A stretch of 64,000 nt of DNA, taken from assembly GCF_003015185.1 (NCBI RefSeq), contig NZ_CP027860.1, positions 4,702,501 through 4,766,500 of the forward strand. Reading direction: 5' to 3'. This document shows, in pieces, positions 17,885-26,908 of the stretch (position 1 is its first letter; each line of letters starts with the position of its first letter). Source of the DNA: Ahniella affigens (GTDB taxonomy: Bacteria; Pseudomonadota; Gammaproteobacteria; Xanthomonadales; Ahniellaceae). The translations under genes were made by a program, and so were the position numbers. A model generated the notes under the pieces. It had not been told where the DNA came from. It made no database searches and saw only the letters and a list, made by a program, of their open reading frames with translations.

Positions 17885-18094
17885 GATTCGGCGAGAGCGA
17901 GTCCGGACCGGCGCCGGACTCGCGAGTTGAAAAACGCCCAGGATGGGCGGTTTTCAACGGCCAAAAAACTTGCGCCATGGATGGCGCAACCGCGAATCGA
18001 TCACGCCAGTGATTGATTCGGCGAGAGCGAGTCCGGACATGTGCCGGACTCGCGAGTTGAAAAGCGCCCAGGATGGGCGGTTTTCAACGGCCAA
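17885..18094 (+). repeat. Modular multi-hairpin repeat, locus 1 (order D-E-B-C-D-E)
   Basis: Two 80-bp direct copies (17885-17964 and 18015-18094, differing mainly in the D loop) flank a spacer that is itself two hairpins. D stems are GCGAGTCCGG/CCGGACTCGC (17897-17923, 18027-18053). E hairpins (17926-17958, 18056-18088) pair GTTGAAAA with TTTTCAAC, then CGCCC with GGGCG around AGGAT. B (17970-17989) is TTGCGCCA-TGGA-TGGCGCAA. C (17993-18020) is a 12-bp stem around GCCA. The array fills the whole gap between two convergent stops and ends exactly at the neighbouring stop codon. Confidence 0.85.
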
Positions 18095-19711
18095 TTACTC
18101 ACAGCTCAATCCCGCAGGCTGAGTGATGCGTGCCAAGGGCATGGTGCCGGCGGCATATCCGGCGACAACCGGCTCAAAGCGCACCTGTCCGGCATTGCAG
18201 TCGGAAAACTGGAATTGCAAATGACCAAAGGCTCGCGTTTGCACATCCGCCGCATTGAAGTTGGGCGGGAAGCGTCCGCCTGAAAAGATTTGCGCGTCCA
18301 AGTCTGCCTGATTGCCAGTGTAAGTCCCCACCCCACCAAACCAGGCCTGATTGCCGCCGTTGTCAAACGCAAACCAGATCGCCAGGAAGCGTTGCTCCGG
18401 CAGGACCTGAATGAAGAAGCCGTGCCCGGGGTTGGCTGGATCATGCCAGGCACCGGTCATGCCCGCGCCAATCGCGAATCCGGGCTGTGGCTCGACGTCG
18501 CCACGGATGATACGCGCGAGATTGACGGGCGATGCGCCAACCAAAAAGTCGACGCGACCATCATTGTTGGTGTCACCCAACGATGCAGCGTCAAAGCCGA
18601 ATTGCTCGCCCGCGGCGGTCCCGAGCTCAGTCTGCATTACCGCACCGGTCCGGCCACTGAAGACTTGCATCCGCCCGCGCGCACCGAGTCCGGCGGATGA
18701 ATAGGAATAGGAGCCGATGATCAGATCCGCATGACCGTCGTGATCGACATCGCCCGCGCCACGCCCGCAACCCAGCCCTTCGCCATTCGCCCCTTGAAAC
18801 AAGTGCAAGCGACTGCCATCGGCTCCGGAGAACACAAAGGCGCGACCATCGCCCCCCAGTGCACTGAAGTCGCCGACATAGACATCGGGCACGCGATCGC
18901 CGTTCACATCGCCCGCGTCTCCGAGGAACGAGGTTCCGAAGTTCACTGCACCAACCGGACCGGTAATTTTTCGAAGACGCGCACCATCGGCGCCGGAGAA
19001 CACATAGATCGCGCCCGTTGCGGGCGCGCCTTCGACCGGCGCACTGATCAGAAGATCCGGGCGTTGATCCTGGTTCAGATCGGCAATCCCGGACACGCCT
19101 TGACCGAATCCTGCACCGGCCACGTCGCCTGTGAAGGTGCGGATCAAGTGACCGTCCCGGCCCGAGTAAAGATAGGCGCGCCCCGGATTGAAGCCATTGC
19201 CAATCAGCACATCGTCGCGTTGGTCGGCATCGACATCACCGACGCCTGCGACGGCCCAGCCAAAACCCTCGCTGCCCGTGCCAAGCCATTGCCACAACAC
19301 TGCGCCATTGGCACCGGAAAACGCGACGGCGCCGCCGCGTTGACTGCCGCTGCGTGGGTGCCCGGTCACCACATCATGGATGCCATCGCCGTTCAGATCG
19401 CCGGCGTCGGCAACGGCCCAGCCCGCCGACGCGCCGTTATCCGGGCCCGTCATCGTGCGGATCAGGGCGCCGGTGCGTCCCGAGTACAACGACACACTGC
19501 CCCGAACACTGTTGCCAAGGGCCGTAGATACGAGCGCATCATCGACTTGGTCGCCATCGACGTCAGCAATGGGCGCCAATGACCAGCCTGTTCCGGCCGG
19601 GCCAGTAAGCGTCTGCAATGTTGCTGCTGGAGACTGCCCTATTGCGGCGATGAGTGGCGCGAACCAGGCCAGACGGGCGATTGCTGCGATGACTGCTTGC
19701 ATGCGTTTCAT
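18095..19711 (-). CDS. Secreted FG-GAP (integrin-like) seven-bladed propeller protein
   Basis: A 538-residue exported protein. Seven calcium-loop repeats of the form DxDxDxxxD are visible (DVDGDQVDD, DLNGDGIHD, DVDADQRDD, DLNQDQRPD, DVNGDRVPD, DVDHDGHAD, DTNNDGRVD), each followed by an FG-GAP-like LYSGRxGxLIRTxxG strand, as in integrin-alpha propellers. The C-terminal domain of about 115 residues (GAWHDPANPGHGFFIQVLPE, WFAFDNGGNQAWFGG, one Cys pair near the end) matches the N-terminal domain of the protein encoded at 7055. The role may be surface adhesion or ligand binding; this is inferred from fold only. Confidence 0.88.
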   Translation of the reverse strand: MKRMQAVIAAIARLAWFAPLIAAIGQSPAATLQTLTGPAGTGWSLAPIADVDGDQVDDALVSTALGNSVRGSVSLYSGRTGALIRTMTGPDNGASAGWAVADAGDLNGDGIHDVVTGHPRSGSQRGGAVAFSGANGAVLWQWLGTGSEGFGWAVAGVGDVDADQRDDVLIGNGFNPGRAYLYSGRDGHLIRTFTGDVAGAGFGQGVSGIADLNQDQRPDLLISAPVEGAPATGAIYVFSGADGARLRKITGPVGAVNFGTSFLGDAGDVNGDRVPDVYVGDFSALGGDGRAFVFSGADGSRLHLFQGANGEGLGCGRGAGDVDHDGHADLIIGSYSYSSAGLGARGRMQVFSGRTGAVMQTELGTAAGEQFGFDAASLGDTNNDGRVDFLVGASPVNLARIIRGDVEPQPGFAIGAGMTGAWHDPANPGHGFFIQVLPEQRFLAIWFAFDNGGNQAWFGGVGTYTGNQADLDAQIFSGGRFPPNFNAADVQTRAFGHLQFQFSDCNAGQVRFEPVVAGYAAGTMPLARITQPAGLSCE

Positions 19712-19849
19712 GATGCGTTCCTTTGCGAATGTCCGTCCCTTCCGGAAAGCGGACCGAGGGCTGCCGGCATCACCAACACGCGTCGGCGATGTTCACGGCA
19801 GATGACGAAGAATCGAGAGGCGCAGGACGGCCTGGCCTCAAGCAATGAC

Positions 19850-22153
19850 TCAGGATGAGTCGGGCAGCACGTGCCAGGGCAAGGGGAGATCGGCGATTGG
19901 TGCCGCCATCAGTTCGCCGGAATCATCAAACAGAACGGGCATGATTACCGCTTGCTGATTCCCAACTGCAAAATCCGCCGGATACGGCGGCATCGCCGTA
20001 GGAAAAACCTGCTCAGGTTGGTCGATTGCCAGGTTGTGCTGGCGTAGCGCGGCCGCGCCCTTGACCGCACCGACATACCAGATCGAATCACCAGACACCC
20101 GCCACGCCGACGGTTCGACCAGGCTCGCCGTCAGGAGCAGAGGCTCGCTGCCGGGCTGCTGATCCCGTCGTCGGTACAGCACACCTTGGCGATCACTGAA
20201 ACAGAGTGCATCCCCACATGTCTGCGCTCGGACAATCGGCTCTTGGATGCCGGCGTCCACCGCCTCCAGACGGTCGGCGGCGAGTCGCAACAAGGTGCTG
20301 GCGCCGGCGCTGACATGGCGGATCAACAGTAGGCGATCGCGATGCAGCGTGAGGTCGTAGACGCCCGGCACATCCATCACGCGACTCGGAACGGTATCGC
20401 CTGCCGCAAGTTGAAAGAGCGCGGTGTGCTGCGCTGCATCGACGGCCAGAATCCAGATCCGACCAGACGCGTCACCTTGCGTGAACGCGAGCACACGCCG
20501 CCACGGCCCTTGAGACACGCGCTGCAATTGATCCTGCTGCCACTTCCAGATCTGCTCGCCGCCATCCCGGCCAGAGACGAACCAAGTCTGCAAGCCGTCG
20601 CTCGAAAGCTGAACCAGCGCGTCATTGCCCGCCGCCGGCGCAATCCATTGCTCGTCATTGGCGGACGGGCCCGACAACGACAGGCGCAACAGATGAATGC
20701 GACTCATGGATCGCTTGAACACCAGTCGCGCGCTGCCATGTGGATTGATGCTCATTTGCCGAATGCGCTCGACGTCGGCGGTCGCGGTGGCCCGCGCCTG
20801 GCGGTCAAAAGCGATCAGTTGGTGTGGCGTCGGCCCGAGATCCAGCACCCATATTGCCGAGCCATCCGGCAACCACGCGAGACTATTAGGGTCGCGAAGT
20901 CGATCGCCACAGCGGCTCACGGCGCCGATCAGGTCAGCGAGACAGAGGCGCGTGTCCAAACCGTCGCGCTGCACAAACGCCAAGTGTTTGCCATCCGGCG
21001 ATATCCGCGGCAAGCCGGCGTTACCAGGCCAATCGCGCGCGCCCGGGAGCAACCGCATGGTCCCCTGCTCCACATCGAGCAGCATCGGTACGATGTCTGT
21101 CTGCACGTCATTTTCGGCGCTCGCCAATACGAGTGACTTGCCATCGGGCAGCCAATCGAGCAACCGCGCAAAGTAACGATGATTCGGCATGGCAACGCGG
21201 CGTGGCTCACCACCGGCTCGGGCCAGCAACCAGACTTCCGCACGCGTCGGGTCAGCGACGATCAATGCAATGTGACTGCCATCGCGCGATACAGCGGGTG
21301 GATACAAGTCCCGACCATTCAGTGCCGGCAACAGCGTGTGGACAGCGGTCGACCCGGTTTCCCGCCAGACGAGCGCGTAGCCTGGCTTGCCGGCTTCATG
21401 CGCCAGATAGGCCAGGATCGTGCCATCACCAGAGACGCTGGGGCCCACCAACTGGCCGGATTCGAAACTCAGGACGGTCGCGTGTCGACTGACATCCAGC
21501 GGCATTGCCGACGCGTTTCGCGGCGTGTTCGTCCACCAGCTCGCCAGTGACCAGATTGCGAGCAGACCAACGAGCAGTGCGAGCCCAAGCACCACCATGC
21601 GTCGGCGTGCTGCAGACGCTGTCGTTCCGGGCGCCACGCGCTCGGCTGGCAGTTCGAACACGCGATTGTTTGCAACGGCAACGGATGATGGTGATTCGAC
21701 GCCCGCGACGTCGGCACTTGCTTCGGCGCCTCCCAGTTCGGGCTCGGCCCGCAGTCGATAGCCCTTGCGGGCGATCGTTTCGATCAGCCGATCCTGACTC
21801 TGATCGTCCGCCAAGGCCGTCCGTAGTTCGTTGATGGCGCGTGTCACCACGTCGTCGCCAACGCTCATTCGGGGCCAGACCTGATCAAGGAGCAATTGCC
21901 GGGTCACGACCTGCCCGCGACGCGCGATCAAGACCGCCAGTACGGCAGTGGCTTTTGGTGACAGACGCACGTCCAGCCCGGCGCGATACAGCCTCTGGGC
22001 AGCCAGATCCACGACCGCGCCCCGCAACTTGGGCAGGTCGCCTCGAACGGCAGTGTCGGCAGCAAGATCGTGCAAAATGGCTCCAGGCAACGCTGCCCGA
22101 GTCATTCTGCCATTGTTGGATGGGACGAACCAGTTGCTTGCCATGCTGTTCAT
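19850..22153 (-). CDS. CadC-type transmembrane regulator: winged helix plus TolB-like propeller
   Basis: A 767-residue protein. Residues about 45-135 form an OmpR/PhoB-type winged helix (VRLSPKATAVLAVLIARRG, LLDQVWPRMSVGDDVVTRAI, DRLIETIARKGYRLRAE). A single membrane helix near 185-205 (VVLGLALLVGLLAIWSLASWW) follows. The long extracytoplasmic part has WD40/PD40 TolB-like blades (GTILAYLAHEAGKPG, DGSHIALIVADPTRAEVW, DGKHLAFVQRDG). There is no receiver domain, so the sensor and DNA-binding parts are in one chain, as in CadC/ToxR. Targets and signal are unknown. ATG 22144 is an alternative start. Confidence 0.88.
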   Translation of the reverse strand: MNSMASNWFVPSNNGRMTRAALPGAILHDLAADTAVRGDLPKLRGAVVDLAAQRLYRAGLDVRLSPKATAVLAVLIARRGQVVTRQLLLDQVWPRMSVGDDVVTRAINELRTALADDQSQDRLIETIARKGYRLRAEPELGGAEASADVAGVESPSSVAVANNRVFELPAERVAPGTTASAARRRMVVLGLALLVGLLAIWSLASWWTNTPRNASAMPLDVSRHATVLSFESGQLVGPSVSGDGTILAYLAHEAGKPGYALVWRETGSTAVHTLLPALNGRDLYPPAVSRDGSHIALIVADPTRAEVWLLARAGGEPRRVAMPNHRYFARLLDWLPDGKSLVLASAENDVQTDIVPMLLDVEQGTMRLLPGARDWPGNAGLPRISPDGKHLAFVQRDGLDTRLCLADLIGAVSRCGDRLRDPNSLAWLPDGSAIWVLDLGPTPHQLIAFDRQARATATADVERIRQMSINPHGSARLVFKRSMSRIHLLRLSLSGPSANDEQWIAPAAGNDALVQLSSDGLQTWFVSGRDGGEQIWKWQQDQLQRVSQGPWRRVLAFTQGDASGRIWILAVDAAQHTALFQLAAGDTVPSRVMDVPGVYDLTLHRDRLLLIRHVSAGASTLLRLAADRLEAVDAGIQEPIVRAQTCGDALCFSDRQGVLYRRRDQQPGSEPLLLTASLVEPSAWRVSGDSIWYVGAVKGAAALRQHNLAIDQPEQVFPTAMPPYPADFAVGNQQAVIMPVLFDDSGELMAAPIADLPLPWHVLPDSS

Positions 22154-22273
22154 GGCGCAAAGCGTGCCTCAGTGACTCCATCGAGTCCTGACGAAAAGCT
22201 TCCGGAAATGTCGAGACTGTGCCGTCCTTGGCATCATGGCGCGCGGCACTTGGCTGTCAGCACCCGCAGGTCA

Positions 22274-22783
22274 TCAGGCAGACGCAGGTGTCGCTTCGGA
22301 TCGCACAAAACCTGCCAGATCCGCCCTCGCAAGCAGCAGGGCGCGCGCATCTTCCGCATCGTGTTCGAACCAGGCTCGCGCCGAACCCAGACGGAACGTG
22401 TAGCCCCAGGCATCCATGTCCTGGCAGGCGCGTGCAAAGCCAAAGCCGGGAATGGCATCGGCCAGCAGCAGTTGCAGATAGCAGGTGGCGTTCTCCTCCG
22501 GCACACTGTCGGAGGCATCCGTGTGGATACTCGCGCGCCGCTCCGGTGCCGCAACGAGCACATGGCAGAGTTCGTGCAGCAGCGAGTGCACCGGTGTATC
22601 GGCGCGCGCCAGAATCCGGGTGCCGATGATGCCTGCTTCGGCATCACCCCAGAATGATCCGGGTATCGGCGCACCGTCAATGATCAGTTCGAACTCAAGT
22701 CCCAATCGATGCACCAGATCACTGATGCTTGCGATGCCAACGTCACCGATGCAGAGCACGCCGATCGCGGCGCGTTCAGTCAT
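22274..22783 (-). CDS. Small protein with a zinc-protease-like HExxH motif
   Basis: The 169-residue protein is not assignable to a named family by eye. Residues 66-76 read HSLLHELCHVL, a zincin HExxH (His70, Glu71, His74). Glu97 in VPEENATCYLQ is a plausible third ligand, as in small predicted metallopeptidases. No signal peptide or membrane helix is seen. The gene overlaps the stop of the GNAT gene upstream by 8 bp, so the two are probably translated from one message. Confidence 0.8.
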   Translation of the reverse strand: MTERAAIGVLCIGDVGIASISDLVHRLGLEFELIIDGAPIPGSFWGDAEAGIIGTRILARADTPVHSLLHELCHVLVAAPERRASIHTDASDSVPEENATCYLQLLLADAIPGFGFARACQDMDAWGYTFRLGSARAWFEHDAEDARALLLARADLAGFVRSEATPASA

Positions 22784-23363
22784 TGGCCGCCCGGGACAAC
22801 GGCATCCGGATCGGGCGCTCGGTCAGCCAAGGCAGATCCGGGAGGTGCTCGTAGGTCTCGCACACATACGGATAACTGCATAGCTCCTTCGCCAGCAGAC
22901 CAACGCGACGTCCATTCGGCAGCGTCTGCTGCGCCACTTCGCGAAAACCATAGCTGCCGTGAAACAGGACCGAGGCATCGTCCCGCGGCTCCAGGAAAAT
23001 CTCGCAGCACAGTTTCGGCGCACGGACTTCGGCGAACCCCTGCACGTCGGCATAGAAGATGCGGCCAAGGCCATGCCGGCGGTACGCCTGGGCAATGACA
23101 ATGCGATCGATATACACGAAATTGTCGAACGTCGATTGGAAGAACTGGTAGTTCGGACTGGCGTAATCGAGGCCCGGGCGCAAGGCCATCAGAAAGCCGG
23201 CCAGGTGCTCATCGATGATCGCCACCCGGAAATAGGCAGCCTGGTCAAAGAACGCACGCAGACGATGGGCATCCAGCGGGAGGATGCTGTCGCCGGCGTT
23301 GTTATTCAGCGCCAGCACATGGTCCAAATCGTGGCTTTGTATGTCACGAATCAATACAGGCAT
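22776..23363 (-). CDS. GNAT family N-acetyltransferase
   Basis: A 195-residue protein. The acetyl-CoA motif is IDRIVIAQAYRRHGLGRIFY (about residues 84-103), preceded by the strand AYFRVAIIDEHLAGFLMAL and followed by KLCCEIFLEPRDDASVLFHG and SYGFREV, the usual GNAT motif B and tail. The opening PVLIRDIQSHDLDHVLALNN is typical. The substrate is unknown. It overlaps the HExxH gene downstream, which could be its functional partner. Confidence 0.88.
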   Translation of the reverse strand: MPVLIRDIQSHDLDHVLALNNNAGDSILPLDAHRLRAFFDQAAYFRVAIIDEHLAGFLMALRPGLDYASPNYQFFQSTFDNFVYIDRIVIAQAYRRHGLGRIFYADVQGFAEVRAPKLCCEIFLEPRDDASVLFHGSYGFREVAQQTLPNGRRVGLLAKELCSYPYVCETYEHLPDLPWLTERPIRMPLSRAAND

Positions 23364-23498
23364 CGAGCTCGGTCCCTGGTTTCAAACCCGAACATTATGC
23401 CATGCCGAAGGGTTCCCGGCATGGCGCGGTAAGCGAATTGCCGCGGATCGATCAGCCGATCCTGGCGCTTTTCTGCGGCATAGGCCATTCGTTTGCTG

Positions 23499-23525
23499 TT
23501 GCGGCACTGGCGTTGTTCCTATGAT
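23499..23525 (+). promoter_or_regulatory. Candidate promoter for a leaderless histidine kinase mRNA
   Basis: TTGCGG, a 15-bp spacer and TATGAT. The -10 box ends 6 nt before ATG 23532, so initiation at the usual distance would begin at the start codon itself. No Shine-Dalgarno sequence is present. Confidence 0.35.
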
Positions 23526-23531
23526 CACGGT

Positions 23532-24758
23532 ATGCGCTTTCTCGGACTATCCCACGTCAATTGGCTTCGCTATGCCGGCCTGTTTACCTACGGCTGTGTT
23601 GGCATTCCGTTATTGCGCGACAGTCTGGACGGGGCACGCTTCGGGGCGGTGATGGCATGGTTGGGCCGGCAACCGCTGCCCGGCGAAATCTCGGAAGCCG
23701 ATGTGATCGCGCTGATTGGCTGGTGGCTGGCCTATATTGCGTTCGGAGTGGCATTTTGGTTTGCCACCCGCGATCTCGGCGCGAGCCGAGCGCGCTTTGT
23801 CCGGGTACCGCTACTGATGGCCATGAATCTGGCCGCTGTGGCGATATCCTGGTTCAGCCAGAGCGGATTGTCGGGCATTCTGTTGCTCGTGATTGCTGGT
23901 GTATTGCCGTGGATGCTGTCCAGCCGTGCCGCGACCATTTGGGCCATTCTGCAAAACGCCAGCCTGCTGCCGGTGTTCCTGGGTCTGACGGACGAGTTCG
24001 GCGAACCGATCTACGGGTGGTTCGATGCGGTCCTGCAAAGCTTTCTGTACCTCGGATTCTCCAGCTTCACGTTCGCCACATCTGTGGTTGCCAAGGATCA
24101 GGCCGAAGCGCGCGAGGAGCAACGCCGCCTGAACTCCGAGCTCCGCGCGACCCGCGCCTTGCTTGCCGAATCGAGCCGCATTGCTGAGCGCGTGCGCATC
24201 GCTCGCGAGCTGCACGACCTGGTCGGCCACCATCTGACCGTGCTCACCCTGAATCTGGAAGTGGCGAGCCACTTGGTTTCCGGCCAAGGCCAGGAGAAGG
24301 TCCGGCAGGCTCAGAGCGTGGCGAAACTGCTGTTGTCGGATGTCCGTGAGGTGGTTGGGCAAATGCGCGAGGATGCCGAGATCGACCTTGGCGCCGCGCT
24401 GAAAGCCTTGACAGATGGCGTTCCCGAACCCAAGGTGCACCTAGACTTGAACGACAGCCTGAAGATCGAAAACCCGCTGTTCGCGCATGTATTGCTCCGC
24501 ACCGCCCAGGAACTGCTGACCAATTGCATGCGTCATGCCGAGGCACGCAATTTCTGGCTGTCGTTGAATCAGAGCAAGCAGCGGATTGAACTGAACGCGC
24601 ACGACGATGGCCGGGGCGCGGAAGCAATATCGGCCGGTAACGGTCTATCTGGCATGCTTGAGCGATTTCAAGAAGTGGGCGGCGGCCTCAATTGGCAGAC
24701 CGCACCTGGCAAAGGCTTCTCGATTGAGGCCTGGATTCCGTTGGAGGCAAAAACATGA
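23532..24758 (+). CDS. DesK/NarL-type sensor histidine kinase
   Basis: A 408-residue protein. The N-terminal half has five or six hydrophobic helices (residues about 15-185) and no large extracytoplasmic domain. HisKA_3 follows, with phospho-accepting His228 in RIARELHDLVGHHLTVL, then an HATPase domain with LLTNCMRHAEA (N-box), DDGRG and GLSGMLERFQEVGGGL (G-boxes). Such membrane-embedded kinases sense lipid or envelope state. The stop overlaps the ATG of the response regulator (ATGA), so they form a pair. The start at 23532 removes an unconvincing 13-residue extension. Confidence 0.92.
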   Translation: MRFLGLSHVNWLRYAGLFTYGCVGIPLLRDSLDGARFGAVMAWLGRQPLPGEISEADVIALIGWWLAYIAFGVAFWFATRDLGASRARFVRVPLLMAMNLAAVAISWFSQSGLSGILLLVIAGVLPWMLSSRAATIWAILQNASLLPVFLGLTDEFGEPIYGWFDAVLQSFLYLGFSSFTFATSVVAKDQAEAREEQRRLNSELRATRALLAESSRIAERVRIARELHDLVGHHLTVLTLNLEVASHLVSGQGQEKVRQAQSVAKLLLSDVREVVGQMREDAEIDLGAALKALTDGVPEPKVHLDLNDSLKIENPLFAHVLLRTAQELLTNCMRHAEARNFWLSLNQSKQRIELNAHDDGRGAEAISAGNGLSGMLERFQEVGGGLNWQTAPGKGFSIEAWIPLEAKT

Positions 24759-25396
24759 TTTCTGTTTGTCTGGTCGATGATCAAACCTTGGTGCGTCAGG
24801 GCATTCGGAGCCTGCTGGAGCTCTCCGATTCCATCCGGGTCGTGGCTGAGGCCGGCGATGGCACACAGGCCATCGATACGATCCCGAAGGTCAAACCCGA
24901 TGTGGTCCTGCTCGACATGCGGATGCCGAACCAGTCTGGCCTGGACGTGCTGAAAACCTTGGCAGCCCGCAATGAACTCCCGCCAACCATCATCCTGACC
25001 ACCTTCGATGACGATCAGCTCGTTCTGGCCGGCCTGAAGGCGGGCGCCAAGGGCTACTTGCTGAAAGATGTCTCGCTCGATCAGCTGGTGGATGCAGTCA
25101 AAACGGTCGCCTCCGGCGGCAGTTTGGTCAAACCTGCGGTCACCCAGCGGCTCCTGGCCGGCCTGGAGCACATGCAAAACCAGTTTGCGAGCCTGGAACA
25201 ACCAGACCCGTTGACCGAACGTGAAACTGAAATACTACGCCTGATGGCAGGCGGTTACAGCAACAAGGAAATTGCCAATTCCCTGGGCGTGGCGGAAGGA
25301 ACCGTCAAGAACCACGTCTCCAATATCCTTTCCAAGCTGGGCGTCCGGGACCGAACCCGTGCCGTCCTGAAGGCTTTTGAGATGGGCATCGTTTGA
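24755..25396 (+). CDS. NarL/LuxR-family response regulator
   Basis: A 213-residue protein. The receiver domain has the acidic pair CLVDDQ, phospho-acceptor Asp54 in VVLLDMRMPNQSG, Thr in ILTTFDDD and Lys in GYLLKDVS. The C-terminal LuxR helix-turn-helix reads LTERETEILRLMAGGYSNKE and GTVKNHVSNILSKLGV. It is translationally coupled to the kinase upstream. The membrane-anchored SRPBCC gene and the GldA-type ABC operon downstream are candidate targets, an inference from position only. Confidence 0.94.
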   Translation: MISVCLVDDQTLVRQGIRSLLELSDSIRVVAEAGDGTQAIDTIPKVKPDVVLLDMRMPNQSGLDVLKTLAARNELPPTIILTTFDDDQLVLAGLKAGAKGYLLKDVSLDQLVDAVKTVASGGSLVKPAVTQRLLAGLEHMQNQFASLEQPDPLTERETEILRLMAGGYSNKEIANSLGVAEGTVKNHVSNILSKLGVRDRTRAVLKAFEMGIV

Positions 25397-25513
25397 AACA
25401 AACGTTCTGAAAATCTGTCTTTCGGAAAACCCTTTTCGGTTCCGATAGCGTTTGCCCCTCCGGATTCAGTACCATTCAAAACCTTTTCTTGGCCCTTTCC
25501 TTGAGCCTGCCCT

Positions 25514-26563
25514 ATGTTGCGTATCGTTGAACTCGTCGTTGCGGCCCTCCTTGCCGCGCTGTTCTTCCTGGTGGTGGGCTTGTTCCTGCCGAGCAAGGCG
25601 CGCATTCAGCGCCAAATCGAACTGGGCAATCCAACCACGCAGGTCTATGACATGCTGAACGGGTTCCACCGCTTCAAGGATTGGAACCCTTGGGCCGCCG
25701 ATACCGGTATTCAGCTCAACAAGTCCGGCGAGCGTTATGGCGAGGGTGCCACGCTGGAATACAAGTCCGACGCCTATGGCGAGGGCAAGGTCGTCCTGCG
25801 TAGCACCGAGTTTGAAGACGAGGGCAAAATCACCTTCGATCTGAACAACGACTGGCGCGGCACCAACAAGTCGATGGAATTCCGCATCATTCCAGACGCC
25901 AAGACGCGCGCCGTGAATCTGATCTGGACCACCCGTGTTGAGTACGGCATGGACATCCCCGGTCGTTACGCCGGCATGTACCTCGATGCCCGCATCGGCG
26001 AGCTGATGGAAACCGCGCTGGACCGCTTTGCGGCGGTCATGGCCACGGTTCCGTACGTGGACTACAGCCAGATGACGGTTGATGAAAGCACGATTCCCGG
26101 CTACGACATCCTCTATGTCGGCGGCGGTGTCCCGTCGGCGCCCCGCAAGTGGGATGAGGCCGAAGTGCTGATGGATCAAAGCTGGAAGCAAGTCGAAACG
26201 TTCATGACCAGCAACAAGATCGAGCCGAGTGGCGCGCGCCTCCGCATCATGAACGTCTACGGCGAAGAATCGAACGACTGCAGCATGGCCTACCCAGTGC
26301 CGCCGATTACGGTCCCAGTGACCGGCAATGTGCGCATGGGCCGCAGCTACGAAGGCGCCGTCCTGAAGACGCAATACATCGGCAACCGGGTAGCGATCAA
26401 CGTGCCACGCGGCCCGCGCGAAGCCCTGAAGGCCTACGCTGCCACGCACGGCTTCGAATACAACTGGGACGGCGCCGGCCAGTTCGATTATTGGGTGGGC
26501 GATGACGACGTGACCGGCTATCCGATCACCGACGTCTACCTCCCTGTGACCATGAAGCCCTGA
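25514..26563 (+). CDS. Membrane-anchored SRPBCC protein with a GyrI-like effector domain
   Basis: A 349-residue protein. A single N-terminal helix (IVELVVAALLAALFFLVVGLF) is followed by an SRPBCC/START-like ligand domain at about 32-175 (RQIELGNPTTQVYDMLNGFH, FKDWNPWAA). A GyrI/AraC-effector-like domain at about 190-349 follows (MDQSWKQVETFMTSNKIEPS, RMGRSYEGAVLKTQYIG, EYNWDGAGQFDYWVG). There is no DNA-binding domain. It is expected to bind a small hydrophobic or cationic ligand. It has its own terminator at 26582, separating it from the ABC genes. Confidence 0.82.
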   Translation: MLRIVELVVAALLAALFFLVVGLFLPSKARIQRQIELGNPTTQVYDMLNGFHRFKDWNPWAADTGIQLNKSGERYGEGATLEYKSDAYGEGKVVLRSTEFEDEGKITFDLNNDWRGTNKSMEFRIIPDAKTRAVNLIWTTRVEYGMDIPGRYAGMYLDARIGELMETALDRFAAVMATVPYVDYSQMTVDESTIPGYDILYVGGGVPSAPRKWDEAEVLMDQSWKQVETFMTSNKIEPSGARLRIMNVYGEESNDCSMAYPVPPITVPVTGNVRMGRSYEGAVLKTQYIGNRVAINVPRGPREALKAYAATHGFEYNWDGAGQFDYWVGDDDVTGYPITDVYLPVTMKP

Positions 26564-26581
26564 TCGACCAAACTCCGCAAC

Positions 26582-26611
26582 TTGCCCCGCTCCGGCGGGG
26601 CAAATTGTTTT
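26582..26611 (+). terminator. Rho-independent terminator after the SRPBCC gene
   Basis: TTGCCCCGC-TCCG-GCGGGGCAA, a 9-bp stem with a tetraloop, is followed by ATTGTTTT, 18 bp after the stop codon. Confidence 0.8.
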
Positions 26612-26662
26612 CGGGCGCTAGGAAAGCGATCCCTCACCAATGATGCCGGATCCCGCCCGGCG

Positions 26663-26908
26663 CAATCTTCTCGCCTACGAAGCGCTTCTTGCCCCAAGGA
26701 TGGGGCAATCGCCGCAGCAACTCGGCACGAGGTGCTGCGGCGGCACCGAGTCTGGACCGGAACAATCTGCTCGCCTACGAAGCGCTTCTTGCCCCAAGGA
26801 TGGGGCAATCGCCGCAGCAACTCGGCACGAGGTGCTGCGGCGGCACCGAGTCCGGCCATGTGCCGGACTCGGTGCGGGCTGGTCGGCCAGGGATGGCCGA
26901 TCCAGCCC
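26663..26908 (+). repeat. Modular multi-hairpin repeat, locus 2 (B-C-D'-B-C-D-E)
   Basis: Two near-identical blocks of about 93 bp start exactly 100 bp apart (26663-26755 and 26763-26855). In each, B is TTGCCCCA-AGGA-TGGGGCAA (26689-26708, 26789-26808) and C pairs CCGCAGCA with TGCTGCGG around an inner CTCG-GCA-CGAG (26712-26740, 26812-26840). D' in the first block is degenerate (GAGTCTGGACCGG, 3' arm lost). The second D is intact with an extended GCACC/GGTGC base (26843-26875). E (26876-26908) pairs GGGCTGG with CCAGCCC, then CGGCC with GGCCG around AGGGAT. Stem sequences differ from the other loci; order and tips agree. Confidence 0.85.

Noticed and set aside
17885-18094. Ordinary bidirectional terminator between convergent genes
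   Set aside because: Six hairpins in an ordered array with a direct repeat, and the same modules at non-convergent loci, go beyond a terminator, although they may terminate transcription here.
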